Positions 14,255-21,958 of a stretch of 21,958 bases of DNA are shown in pieces. A program made the position numbers and the translations under genes. Where the stretch lies: assembly GCA_964611755.1 (NCBI GenBank), contig CAZTBB010000029.1:1-21958 (forward strand), written 5' to 3'. This stretch comes from CAZTBB01 sp964611755 (GTDB taxonomy: Bacteria; Pseudomonadota; Alphaproteobacteria; Micavibrionales; Micavibrionaceae). Position 1 is the stretch's first letter. The number at the start of each line of letters is the position of its first letter. The notes beneath the pieces are model-generated. The model was not told where the DNA came from and did not search any database. It worked only from the letters and a program-made list of their open reading frames with translations.

Positions 14255-15666
14255 TGTTCACTCTGGCACTTATAGGCCGACCTAATGTTGGCAAATCAAC
14301 GCTTTTCAACCGTTTGGCTGGAAAGAAACTGGCTATCGTCAATGATATGCCGGGTGTCACGCGCGATTGGCGTGAGGCGGATGGTTATCTTTTTGATCAC
14401 CATTTCCGCATTATTGATACGGCCGGCCTTGAAGAGCATTTTGATGATTCCATTCAAGGGCGTATGCGTCAGCAAACAGAAGCGGCCATGAAGGAATGTG
14501 ATGCGGTGTTATTCATGATTGATGGCCGTGAGGGTTTGACACCGATGGATCAACATTTTGCAGGATGGCTACGCCGCCAAAAGAAACCTGTGATCTTGGT
14601 TGTGAACAAGGCAGAAAACACAAAAGCGGTTCAGGCCGGTTTGGGCGAGGCGTACGGTCTGGGTTTTGGCGAGCCTATTGCGATATCAGCCGAGCATGCG
14701 GATGGGATGGAAGATTTGTATCACGCTTTGATAGAATATCTACCCGATGAGGATGATGCGACAGAGGACGATGAGCGCGCTGATCTCGATTTTGAGAGCC
14801 TTGATGATATTGAAGGCGATGAAGAGTTTGAATTTACCCAAGAGGAAGACGACCCCGAAAAACCCCTGAAGGTTGCCATTATCGGGCGCCCGAATGTCGG
14901 TAAGTCAACATTGCTGAATGCGATAGTCGATGACCAGCGAGTGATGACAGGGCCGGAGGCAGGGATTACCCGCGATGCCATTACGGTGGATTGGGAATTT
15001 GAGGGCCGTGCCTTTAAACTGGTGGATACGGCCGGTATTCGCAAAAAGGCAAAAGTCCAAGATACAATCGAGAGAATGTCAGTCGAAGATTCACACCGTG
15101 CCATTCGATTGGCGCAGGTGGTAATTTTGGTTTTGGATGGAAATGCCGCCCTTGAAAAACAGGACCTTCAAATTGCCGAACATGTGATCGAAGAAGGCCG
15201 CGCCTTGGTTATCGCAGTGAATAAATGGGATGCGGTTGATGATCGTTCAGAAACCTTGGAGGATATCAAACACAAGCTTGGCGTATCTCTGGCGCAATTG
15301 AAGGATATTCCGTTCCAGACAATATCGGCGCAGAACGGCAAGAATATCGATCGTCTTCTTTCCTTGGTGCTTAGCACGTACACGGTTTGGAATAAACGCG
15401 TACGGACGGGCGAGCTGAATCGCTGGCTGCAGATGATGGAAAGTCGTAACCCGGCCCCGCTGGTGCAGGGGCGACAAAACCGGGTGAAATATATTACCCA
15501 AATTAAAACCCGCCCGCCGACTTTTGCGCTTTGGGTCTCGGTTCCTAAAAAATTGCCGCAGGCCTATCGCCGCTACATCGTGAACGGTCTTCGTAAAGAT
15601 TATGATATTCCGGGTGTTCCCATTCGTTTATTAGTGCGCGCCAGCAAGAACCCGTTTGCAAAATAA
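14254..15666 (+). CDS. der: Ribosome biogenesis GTPase Der (EngA)
   Basis: Der has two consecutive Era-like GTPase domains and a C-terminal KH-like domain, and acts in 50S subunit maturation. First G domain: GRPNVGKST (8-16), DTAGLE (55-60), and NKAE (118-121), where Glu replaces the usual Asp. Second G domain: GRPNVGKST (211-219), DTAGIRKKAKVQD and NKWD. The KH-like end contains NRVKYITQIKTRPPTFALWVS. A long acidic linker (about 164-204, rich in Asp/Glu) separates the G domains. Length 470 is normal. The ATG overlaps the bamB stop by one base, so the two are likely translationally coupled. Confidence 0.97.
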   Translation: MFTLALIGRPNVGKSTLFNRLAGKKLAIVNDMPGVTRDWREADGYLFDHHFRIIDTAGLEEHFDDSIQGRMRQQTEAAMKECDAVLFMIDGREGLTPMDQHFAGWLRRQKKPVILVVNKAENTKAVQAGLGEAYGLGFGEPIAISAEHADGMEDLYHALIEYLPDEDDATEDDERADLDFESLDDIEGDEEFEFTQEEDDPEKPLKVAIIGRPNVGKSTLLNAIVDDQRVMTGPEAGITRDAITVDWEFEGRAFKLVDTAGIRKKAKVQDTIERMSVEDSHRAIRLAQVVILVLDGNAALEKQDLQIAEHVIEEGRALVIAVNKWDAVDDRSETLEDIKHKLGVSLAQLKDIPFQTISAQNGKNIDRLLSLVLSTYTVWNKRVRTGELNRWLQMMESRNPAPLVQGRQNRVKYITQIKTRPPTFALWVSVPKKLPQAYRRYIVNGLRKDYDIPGVPIRLLVRASKNPFAK

Positions 15667-15707
15667 TTTATTGACATAATAATTTAATATATGCGATCGT
15701 GCCGCCT

Positions 15708-16730
15708 ATGTTCTCTAGTATTTTAAAATCTATCTTCAGTAGCAGCCAAAAGGCCGGGAAAGAGACATATTACGCCCCTCAGCCGGAGCGCGCCTATGAG
15801 ACCTATGAACTCTCATATATGGCGATTGATGCACAATCGGGAAAACGTCTGCAAAGGCAGGCTAAGATTGTTCTGATTGGTAATATTGTCTACACCGATG
15901 ACCATAGCGTTGCCGAAATTTTGATCGAGGCTCAGCGCTTTCGTGATTATGGCGCACAAGGCAAACCATTATCAGAAAATGTTGAGAAAATTCTCAATCA
16001 GGCCGAAGCCATTATCATGACAAAGCCGATTGATGATTATGTGTCCGATACAGTGTTTGGACATTTGATCGAGGGTGAGCATCAAAAAATTATCGATATC
16101 GTTAATTCAAAGGAGGAGAATTTTTCCCCTGAACTTGGTTTTCTAAAAACGATCAGACTTGTTTTCTCGGAGACTACGCCGCCCGGTAAAAAAACCAGAA
16201 ATACCGATATCCATACAGACCGCTTTCCTGCACACGGCGATTCACGCGGCACTTTTGTCATTGTTCCTTTGGCGGATAAAGATAAAGAATGCGGTACTGT
16301 TCTCTTTACCGGTCCGAATGCCATCCACGTAGCCAATAGCAGTGAAAAACAGGCTTTGCGTGAAAAAGATCATATTCAAATCACATCCGTGCCAATCGGG
16401 CACCAAGCCGTTTTATTGACATCAACGGCACGCAATGGCGATGGAACATATCATTGCGCGAAGCAATCTATTGATGGCATGCGGGCGGTACAAAACCGTT
16501 TTTATCATGCCGGTGATGTTTTGATTATAGGGCTTGAGGCCGAGATGATTGATTGGAATCAAAGCCCGCAAGCTATGGATATTTTGGTCGAGAACGCGCT
16601 TGAGACACCTTATAACAATTTTGAAGATATTGATCTGCCGCCATCATTGCAGGCCATCAGGGACAAAGTTCTTCAGGAAAGAGCGCGCATTAGCGCCATT
16701 TATGAAGAGCCTGCGGCAAACGCTGCCTAA
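15708..16730 (+). CDS. Unknown protein, possible Fe(II)/2-oxoglutarate oxygenase-like fold
   Basis: A 340-residue soluble protein (ATG at 15708; an in-frame GTG at 15699 would add three residues). I do not recognise a named family. Its second half reads like a double-stranded beta-helix with a facial triad: IHTDRFP gives H-x-D (His169, Asp171), then beta strands GTFVIVPLAD and CGTVLFTGPN, a SVPIGHQAVLLTS turn, then TYHC (His249) and GMR (Arg259) ten residues later. This HxD...H...R order and spacing are typical of 2-oxoglutarate-dependent oxygenases. The N-terminal half (ETYELSYMAIDAQSGK, LIEAQRFRDYG) does not suggest a partner. No promoter with proper spacing is found: TTGACA at 15671 lacks a -10. 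It may be transcribed with der, 41 bases upstream. Confidence 0.6.
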   Translation: MFSSILKSIFSSSQKAGKETYYAPQPERAYETYELSYMAIDAQSGKRLQRQAKIVLIGNIVYTDDHSVAEILIEAQRFRDYGAQGKPLSENVEKILNQAEAIIMTKPIDDYVSDTVFGHLIEGEHQKIIDIVNSKEENFSPELGFLKTIRLVFSETTPPGKKTRNTDIHTDRFPAHGDSRGTFVIVPLADKDKECGTVLFTGPNAIHVANSSEKQALREKDHIQITSVPIGHQAVLLTSTARNGDGTYHCAKQSIDGMRAVQNRFYHAGDVLIIGLEAEMIDWNQSPQAMDILVENALETPYNNFEDIDLPPSLQAIRDKVLQERARISAIYEEPAANAA

Positions 16731-16737
16731 AGGCCTT

Positions 16738-18051
16738 TTACAGCAGGCTTTGTTTTATGGTTTTTGATGTTACGGATTTCTTCCGCGCGGCATCTATGTC
16801 TTTCATGATTTTGACGGTCGTTTTGGGTGTACGCATAGCTTCACTATGAAGCCAACCACGCGCCCCTGTTTTTTCCAACGCATCGATGGCTTTTTGCAAT
16901 GGCGTTTTATCAAATGCACAAGCAGGATAAAAGCCGCCACCTTCATGTTTGCTGGCCGCAATGATGTTCTTTTCCTCAAGAATGGCTGTGATTTTCTGGA
17001 CGGCCAAAATAGGCACGTTTAGTGATTTGCTCAGGCTATCAACGCTATGCGGTTCTTTATCATGATAATAGGCATCGGTGATTTTAGCCAAGATTGAAAG
17101 GCCCAATTTTACCTGAAGCTGCGGGGTTAATTCCAAGGGCTCCCGGCTTGCCCGCAAGTAACGCGGATGCTGTACGTAAAAGGCTACGTTTGATCCTATA
17201 AGGACAACAAGCCAACTCGCATAAAGCCAGATCATCAAGACAATCAATGTCGCAAAAGCAGCATAAATCGCAACGTAATTGGCCGAGCTTGCAATGAATG
17301 AGGCAAAGACGAAGCCCATAACCTTCCACAGTAAAGAGGCCACCAATGCCCCTATAAATGCCGCCGATAGCTTTACGCGTGTATTGGGCATGTATGTGTA
17401 TACAAATGTAAAGCCAATCGCCATGACAATCCATGGAATGAGTACGGCCGAGATATCAAAGAATGGGCCCAGCATTCCGGATTGTTCAAGATTGATAATA
17501 ATATCAGAGTTGCGTGCCGTGGCGGTTGTCCCGGCAGAAATAAATATAAGCAAGGGACCCATCAGCAAGACGCTGAGATAATCGCTAAATCTTTGGGCAA
17601 GGGTACGATCTTGGCCAACACGCCATATATAGTTGAACGCGGCCTCGATTTTTTGCATCAAGGCAATAACCGCATAGATCAAAAGCCCGAGACCAACCGT
17701 TCCAAGAACGCCGACCTTGATGTTATCAACAAATCCGATCACACGGCCGGTCACCTCGGCGCTTTTATCCGGTCCGAGCCCTTCGAGCATATTCAGCAAT
17801 AAAGGCTCTATTTGATTATGAACGCCAAAGCCTTTCAAAACGGAAAACGATATAGCCAGGAGCGGAACAAGTGTAATTAGCGTCGTGTAAACTAGGCTCA
17901 TAGCCTGAAGTGATAATTGTCCATCGGCCAGATCGCGGCCACTGACATAAAGAATTTGTATGGTGCGGATGCACGCACGTTTGATCAATGGCTGATCATG
18001 GATGTCCTTTTCCAGCAAGGTATGAAAACGGTGTTTTATGGTTTGATACAT
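16738..18051 (-). CDS. YihY/BrkB-family inner membrane protein
   Basis: A 437-residue protein with about six membrane spans between residues 45 and 285, matching the YihY/virulence factor BrkB family (once misannotated as ribonuclease BN). Family landmarks include LSLQAMSLVYTTLITLVPLLAISFSV near the N-terminus, YIWRVGQ in the loop, FTFVYTYMPNTRVKLSAAFIGALVASLLWK, and SANYVAIYAAFATLIVLMIWLYASWLVVLIGSNVAF. After the last span come about 130 residues with a winged-helix-like region (VDSLSKSLNVPILAVQKITAILEEKNII) seen in some family members. Function is unproven; a lipid or envelope role has been proposed for relatives. AGGGG precedes the ATG. The 3' end faces the oxygenase-like gene, seven bases apart. 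Confidence 0.9.
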   Translation of the reverse strand: MYQTIKHRFHTLLEKDIHDQPLIKRACIRTIQILYVSGRDLADGQLSLQAMSLVYTTLITLVPLLAISFSVLKGFGVHNQIEPLLLNMLEGLGPDKSAEVTGRVIGFVDNIKVGVLGTVGLGLLIYAVIALMQKIEAAFNYIWRVGQDRTLAQRFSDYLSVLLMGPLLIFISAGTTATARNSDIIINLEQSGMLGPFFDISAVLIPWIVMAIGFTFVYTYMPNTRVKLSAAFIGALVASLLWKVMGFVFASFIASSANYVAIYAAFATLIVLMIWLYASWLVVLIGSNVAFYVQHPRYLRASREPLELTPQLQVKLGLSILAKITDAYYHDKEPHSVDSLSKSLNVPILAVQKITAILEEKNIIAASKHEGGGFYPACAFDKTPLQKAIDALEKTGARGWLHSEAMRTPKTTVKIMKDIDAARKKSVTSKTIKQSLL

Positions 18052-18127
18052 AAGTGCTGCCCCTGTTGCGTTTCTATGAAATAATTGTACGCATGCGCGC
18101 CCTTAGATCAACCGCAAAACACTTAAA

Positions 18128-19090
18128 TTACCACTCATACCCTATGGTGAAGGAATAGGTTGTATCGTCCTCGCGGACATTTTGTGCAGGTTGGTTATCC
18201 CAATCAAATTCAACTTGCGCGGTGCCTGTTAAATACTCACCAATGGGAACACGAATGCCTGTCTCAGAGATAAATAAAAAGCCGTCCGTATCGTCGAGCG
18301 GGACGGACAGGTCGTGGTTGTGAAATATTTTGATCGCGTTATCAAAAAGCTTCTGATCATAATCAAAACCCCATGTTCCGGCTATGTCGTCTTCGGTTCC
18401 CGAATTTGTAAATTCTTCACGGATATATTCGCTCCCAACCTGCGCTTTCAGATTAATGCGCTCTTCTTCGTAGAATTGGTATCCGGTGACAAGCCCGTAT
18501 CTTTGTCTTAAGTCCAATGCGGCAATTTTATCAATCGTAAAACGCGTACGCCCGCCAATGAACCATTTTTCATTTTGAAACCGGTCATACTCGCCATAAA
18601 GCTCCTGATCGTTTTCTGTCTCTTCGCCCTCATCGGAGGCCCAGTTAACATCGCCGCCCAGAATGAAGCGGTTTTTTTCGTTTCTGGCCTGGGTTTCGGA
18701 ATCAAATGTCAAAGCCTTTTTATGCGTATTGCCATCTTCCAGATTACCGCCAAGCGCGATGCGCCCGGTCCATTCATAATCGCGGGAGTCTTTACCGGCC
18801 GAAGGTTCAATCGCGGCCACAGGTGTCTCGGGTGTAGGGCTTGATTGTGGCGGGGCAACGGCTTTCACCATCTCTGCCGCCGCGTCTTGATCCCCATCGA
18901 CGAGCTGTATGGTTGATTTAGGAATTTCAAGGCTTCCGAATTGCGTTTTTAAAGCTATAAAATCATTGCTTATATGTTCAATCTCACCGGAGATGCGATC
19001 ACCGTTATTCAATGTAATCGTCGCGGCGTTGGCTTGGAGATGGCAGCATAAAAAGCCTAGGGTGGAACAAAGAACATAACGAAATATCAT
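18128..19090 (-). CDS. DUF481 (YdiY-like) outer membrane protein
   Basis: I start at the ATG at 19090 (320 aa), which has AAGGG upstream and gives a normal signal peptide (IFRYVLCSTLGFLCCHLQANAA). A TTG at 19126 would add 12 residues. After the signal comes a small beta domain (ITLNNGDRISGEIEHISNDFIALKTQFGSLEIP) common before DUF481, then a Pro/Ala linker (about 85-105). The DUF481 barrel follows, with alternating polar/aromatic strands (WTGRIALGGNLEDGNTHKKALTFDSETQARNEKNRF and later segments). It ends YSFTIGYEW, an aromatic C-terminus like the BAM sorting signal. Family members are salt- or stress-linked outer membrane proteins of unknown function. It is divergent from the next gene. Confidence 0.88.
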   Translation of the reverse strand: MIFRYVLCSTLGFLCCHLQANAATITLNNGDRISGEIEHISNDFIALKTQFGSLEIPKSTIQLVDGDQDAAAEMVKAVAPPQSSPTPETPVAAIEPSAGKDSRDYEWTGRIALGGNLEDGNTHKKALTFDSETQARNEKNRFILGGDVNWASDEGEETENDQELYGEYDRFQNEKWFIGGRTRFTIDKIAALDLRQRYGLVTGYQFYEEERINLKAQVGSEYIREEFTNSGTEDDIAGTWGFDYDQKLFDNAIKIFHNHDLSVPLDDTDGFLFISETGIRVPIGEYLTGTAQVEFDWDNQPAQNVREDDTTYSFTIGYEW

Positions 19091-19276
19091 TTTACATGAG
19101 CCCTTAAATTTATTTTCTAAAGACAAAAACCTACAAAGTAATCACAGAATAATCCATTATTTTTAGCCATTTTTTGAAATTTTTTATCCCAAGGGCTTGC
19201 GCAAATATGATTTTCTAACCAGAATAGTTTGTTAAGTTAACTAGGGCGTAAGTCATGCCAAGGAATATAGCGTATT

Positions 19277-19897
19277 ATGTATCACGATGAACAATGGAAT
19301 GCAGTGACAGGCGAAGAGCTGACAGGCTTTCTTGACCAGATCAATCCGGTGGATGGAAAATACCGTGTTTCTGCGGAGAGTACGCAAGTTCATTGGCGCA
19401 TGTTGCCCTTTTATGAAACTGTTGCGCTTATCCGTGTGAAAGATCCGAATTGGGTTAACAAGAAACTGACGATTTACTATCTAACCGATCAGGGTAATCT
19501 CTTCCGCTTGAATGGCACATCACCCCCTATTCATGAAGTAAACGCCAAAGCGCCTATTAAGGTGACAGATGAGAATGTTCTCGATTATTTGCGTTTTTTC
19601 TGTTACTTCGTGCGCGGCGAAGAGGGCCCTTTTTACATTGCGGAAAGCATGGATGATCCGAATATGCCGCAGGAAATGGATGATACAACACGCTCTGTGA
19701 TTGAAGGAACCGTTCGTGAGTGCAGCTTTGAGGGCAAAAACGAACAAGGTCATTATTTATGTGATGCGGTTGTTTTTTATTCGAACGCTCTGTTCATCGC
19801 AAATTTCGCCGTGCAGCCAACCGGTATGATTGAAATGATGGATGATGAACCAATCGCAGCCGATCTTCCGGTGCGTGTAGACCAGCCTGTTTCATAA
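19277..19897 (+). CDS. Unknown soluble protein (206 aa)
   Basis: No family recognised. The protein has no signal peptide or membrane span and is predicted alpha/beta. It includes WRMLPFYETVALIRVKD, KLTIYYLTDQGNLFRLNG, then a VLDYLRFFCYFVRGEEGPFYIAES segment and a C-terminal beta region (HYLCDAVVFYSNALFIANFAVQPTGMIEMMDDEP). It contains only two Cys, far apart. AAGGAA lies 13 bases before the ATG, giving a reasonable ribosome site. A palindrome GTTAAGTTAAC lies upstream (19231-19241), between this gene and the divergent DUF481 gene. A 9-bp tandem repeat and T-run follow the stop. Confidence 0.75.
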   Translation: MYHDEQWNAVTGEELTGFLDQINPVDGKYRVSAESTQVHWRMLPFYETVALIRVKDPNWVNKKLTIYYLTDQGNLFRLNGTSPPIHEVNAKAPIKVTDENVLDYLRFFCYFVRGEEGPFYIAESMDDPNMPQEMDDTTRSVIEGTVRECSFEGKNEQGHYLCDAVVFYSNALFIANFAVQPTGMIEMMDDEPIAADLPVRVDQPVS

Positions 19898-19909
19898 AAA
19901 CTATTCATT

Positions 19910-19933
19910 GAACGCTCTGAACGCTCTTTTTTG
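19910..19933 (+). repeat. Tandem 9-bp direct repeat before a T-run
   Basis: GAACGCTCT occurs twice back to back (19910-19918, 19919-19927), followed by six T residues. It lies 13 bases after the preceding stop. It cannot form the hairpin of a classical terminator, so its meaning is unclear. Confidence 0.6.
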
Positions 19934-20024
19934 TTTTTGAATTTTCTGCTAGAATAAACCTAATAGTTGTCTTTGTGCCTTTTGCGGCGCGTTTTATCGA
20001 TAGTTTTGATTAGTTTGCATTCTC

Positions 20025-20690
20025 ATGGTTTTAAAACGCTCACACCGTCTGTATTTTTCTGCTTTGGCTTGTGCTTTTGTCGCTTTGGCCTGTTTTGTAT
20101 CATCACATGCCGAGGCTCAGACAACGCGCTTTTATACGGCGGGCTATCTTGGTTTGAATATCCCAACAGAAATGGAATATGACGAAACCGCGACATTTGT
20201 TTCCGGTGATTATGATCTTGAGAACGGTACTGTGTTTGCCGGAGCCCTCGGCTTTCGTTTCTCAAAAAAGTTTCGCATTGAAGGTGAATTATCATATCGC
20301 AAAACAGATAATAGCAGCATGACTGTATCAAATACCTCTACTGTAGCCGAGATTGGCGGTGATCTGGCAGCCACAATGGCGATGTTGAATTTTTACTATG
20401 ATTTTGATTCTTACTGGAAGAACGTCCAACCATTTATCGGGGCGGGGCTTGGTTATGGAACCTTCGACCTTAGCCTCAGCAATGCGCCTGTAAACGGAGC
20501 AAACCGATCCGATGCCAATGCAATTGTTTTTGCCGCCGGTGGTGGTTTGAAATACCGCCCGCGTAGTGATTTTGCCTTTGTCGGTTCATATCGCTATCTG
20601 GATACGCTCAACACCCTTGATTTCAATGGATTTGAAGTGGATTATGGTGCGCATGAATTGCTTGTCGGTATTGAGGTCGATTTGAAATAA
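20025..20690 (+). CDS. Outer membrane beta-barrel protein (porin-like, OmpA/Omp25-type barrel)
   Basis: A 221-residue protein with a signal peptide (core FSALACAFVALACFVSS, cleavage near HAEAQ). It has an eight-stranded barrel pattern: FYTAGYLGLNIP, FAGALGFRFSKKFRIEGELSYRK, AATMAMLNFYYDF, VQPFIGAGLGYGTFDLS, AIVFAAGGGLKYRPRSDFAFVGSYRYLDTL and a final HELLVGIEVDLK. The order of features (GYLGLN opening, F-IEGELSYR, NFYYDF, PFIGAGLGYG, YRYLDT) is typical of alphaproteobacterial small outer membrane proteins. There is no OmpA peptidoglycan-binding domain. The ATG at 20025 lacks a strong ribosome site. The next gene starts 47 bases later in the same direction. Confidence 0.88.
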   Translation: MVLKRSHRLYFSALACAFVALACFVSSHAEAQTTRFYTAGYLGLNIPTEMEYDETATFVSGDYDLENGTVFAGALGFRFSKKFRIEGELSYRKTDNSSMTVSNTSTVAEIGGDLAATMAMLNFYYDFDSYWKNVQPFIGAGLGYGTFDLSLSNAPVNGANRSDANAIVFAAGGGLKYRPRSDFAFVGSYRYLDTLNTLDFNGFEVDYGAHELLVGIEVDLK

Positions 20691-20737
20691 ACATCCTTTC
20701 AATTGACAAAATTTACATATCCTACTAAAAGCGGATT

Positions 20738-21544
20738 ATGACTATTCGTATTTTATTGGTGCGCCACGGTGAATCCGAAGGCAATGTTGATGCCAAAGCC
20801 TATATCAAAGACGGGGATAGCAAAGTTGGCCTCACCGATCAAGGCTGGCGTCAGGCTGCACATACTGGAGCCTTTTTAAAAAACCTGTATCAAGAAACAG
20901 ATACGGATGGACCGCCCATTTTATTTGTCAGCTCGTATAAGCGTACAAAAGAAACGCTTAGCGGTATTGCTTTGGGGCTGGGTGATCATTTCGGCGGCAA
21001 TTCCGCCCTCAAGCCAAAGGAAGATCCGCGCCTGGTAGAGCGCTTTTTCGGCGCGGTAAATCATCTCTATAATCCCGAAGGCATCATGGATGAAAAGATA
21101 GCCTCTGAATTGGCTACTCTCTCGACGCGTGTTTATATGAAAGACCCGTTTGTCGCGCGGCCGCTTTTTGGTGATTCTCCGAAAGATATGCTGGAATCCG
21201 TTAAAGGCTTTATCGAAACCACCATGAAAACCGACATTAAACAAGGGGAGCGCGATTTTCTTTTTGTGATACATGGCGCGGTTATTCAAGCCTTTCTTAT
21301 GAGCTGGGCGCATTTACCGATGGATGCCAGAAGCCAGCTTATCAATCCGGGGAATGGTGATGTGATCCAGCTCGAAGGTGATTTCGGTCAGGGCTGGGAA
21401 ATCAGGCGCATTTACGATGGCCAGAAAATGGAAGCTGTTGACGAGCTGATATTGGATGGGATTAAGCCTTTTGATCACCACGATATCCCCGAGCCTCCAT
21501 CATGGTTGGAAGAAGAGTTTGCCCCAACTAAAAAGGAGCCATAA
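20738..21544 (+). CDS. Histidine phosphatase family protein (phosphoglycerate-mutase-like)
   Basis: The catalytic LVRHGESEGN (R9-H10-G11-E12) opens the protein. GLTDQGWRQA, an SSYKRTKETLSGIA segment, DPRLVERFFGAVN (acid/base Glu region) and the second catalytic His in FVIHGAVIQAF follow in order, all typical of branch 1 histidine phosphatases. At 268 residues it is longer than the minimal domain, with an insert between the Glu and second His and a C-terminal extension of about 70 residues. Cytoplasmic, no signal peptide. The substrate cannot be deduced. The TAA stop lies inside the loop of the following terminator. Confidence 0.92.
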   Translation: MTIRILLVRHGESEGNVDAKAYIKDGDSKVGLTDQGWRQAAHTGAFLKNLYQETDTDGPPILFVSSYKRTKETLSGIALGLGDHFGGNSALKPKEDPRLVERFFGAVNHLYNPEGIMDEKIASELATLSTRVYMKDPFVARPLFGDSPKDMLESVKGFIETTMKTDIKQGERDFLFVIHGAVIQAFLMSWAHLPMDARSQLINPGNGDVIQLEGDFGQGWEIRRIYDGQKMEAVDELILDGIKPFDHHDIPEPPSWLEEEFAPTKKEP

Positions 21545-21557
21545 AGGCTCCTTTTTT
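21530..21557. terminator. Bidirectional Rho-independent terminator
   Basis: A perfect stem GGAGCC/GGCTCC, extended by A5/T5 pairing, has a 5-nt loop ATAAA and ends in a T6 run on the plus strand and an A5 run (T5 on the minus strand) at the other side. It can end both the histidine phosphatase gene and the convergent nrdA-like gene. The phosphatase stop codon (21542-21544) lies in the loop, so its last codons form the left arm. Confidence 0.85.
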
Positions 21558-21583
21558 CCCATGAATATATGGTTGTGGCTTGT

Positions 21584-21958
21584 TTATTGGCAGGCCAAGC
21601 ATTCTTCATATTTATTTTCATCACCAAGCTCAGGCTCACGGTTACCCTGTGGTTCGCTAACTTGAGTACGTTTCCAGGAGGCATCGCTTTCTGCGCGCTG
21701 GATGGATTTTGAGCGGCAGTAGTAAAGCGATTTCACGCCTTTTTGCCATGCTTCCCAGTGGATGCGGTGAAGGTCGGATTTATGAACATCGGCAGGCAAG
21801 AAGATATTCAATGACTGTGCCTGACAGATGAACGGTGTTCGATCACCGGCATGCTCAATCAACCAGCGCTGGTCAATTTCAAAAGCGGTTTTAAAGACAT
21901 CTTTCTCATCATCGCTTAGGAAGTCCAAATGCTGCACAGAGCCTTCATTTGTAAAGAT
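21584..21958 (-). CDS. nrdA: Ribonucleoside-diphosphate reductase alpha subunit, C-terminal part (runs off window)
   Basis: The visible 124 residues are the carboxy end of a class I ribonucleotide reductase large subunit, which makes deoxynucleotides in the cytoplasm. Diagnostic are FKTAFEIDQRWLIEHAGDRTPFICQAQSLNIFLP, the helix HWEAWQKGVKSLYYCRS with the YY radical-transfer pair, and the C-terminal EECLACQ, whose CxxC pair is the redox shuttle that re-reduces the active-site disulfide. The reading frame is open to the window edge without a start, so the rest lies to the right. Subtype (Ia or other) cannot be judged from the end alone. Its transcript ends at the bidirectional terminator shared with the histidine phosphatase gene. 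Confidence 0.93.
   Translation of the reverse strand: MFTNEGSVQHLDFLSDDEKDVFKTAFEIDQRWLIEHAGDRTPFICQAQSLNIFLPADVHKSDLHRIHWEAWQKGVKSLYYCRSKSIQRAESDASWKRTQVSEPQGNREPELGDENKYEECLACQ

Noticed and set aside
15671..15690. TTGACATAATAATTTAATAT as a promoter of the oxygenase-like gene
   Set aside because: TTGACA is perfect, but no -10 hexamer lies at 16-18 bases; the AT-rich hexamers are 8-11 bases away.

Overview
The window looks like chromosomal DNA of a Gram-negative alphaproteobacterium with moderate GC. The pointers are a yfgM-bamB-der operon, an eukaryote-like NADP isocitrate dehydrogenase, an HslV with a short N-terminal propeptide before the catalytic Thr, a class I ribonucleotide reductase ending in CLACQ, and many outer-membrane or periplasmic proteins. 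Codon use suggests a mid-GC lineage, possibly near Micavibrionales or Rhodospirillales, but sequence reading alone cannot settle that. No integrase, transposase, IS end, CRISPR array or rRNA was seen.

Layout. 1-60: 3' truncated tRNA-Ala(GGC), minus strand. 115-875: terminator and a Bax-inhibitor-1 family membrane protein (minus), whose promoter carries a perfect palindrome around the -10. 1080-3290: a stand-alone FIST sensor-domain protein and a secreted DsbC/DsbG-like thioredoxin-fold protein. 3440-7079: four genes I cannot assign. They are a helical protein with a long Pro-rich tail, two tandem secreted paralogs with a nearly identical signal-peptide coding segment and diverged mature parts, and a convergent acidic helical protein. 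7080-7481: an AT-rich, T-tract-rich gap of about 400 bp ending in a heat-shock-type promoter for hslV. 7488-10491: hslV, then (minus) an L,D-transpeptidase and icd. 10603-11473: two small unknown minus-strand genes. 11527-15666: a PRX_like1 thioredoxin-fold protein, then the yfgM-bamB-der envelope-assembly/ribosome-biogenesis operon. 15708-18051: a possible Fe(II)/2-oxoglutarate oxygenase-like protein and a convergent YihY/BrkB-family membrane protein. 18128-21544: a DUF481 outer-membrane protein, an unknown cytosolic protein, a porin-like beta-barrel and a histidine phosphatase. 21584-21958: C-terminal end of ribonucleotide reductase alpha (minus), cut by the window edge.

Most genes are housekeeping or envelope functions. 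The part least explained by known families is 3440-7079. It combines frozen export leaders, 5'-GC-rich/3'-AT-rich mosaicism inside genes, and overlapping convergent stops. It is the best candidate for an undescribed secreted system, although nothing in the sequence reveals its function.
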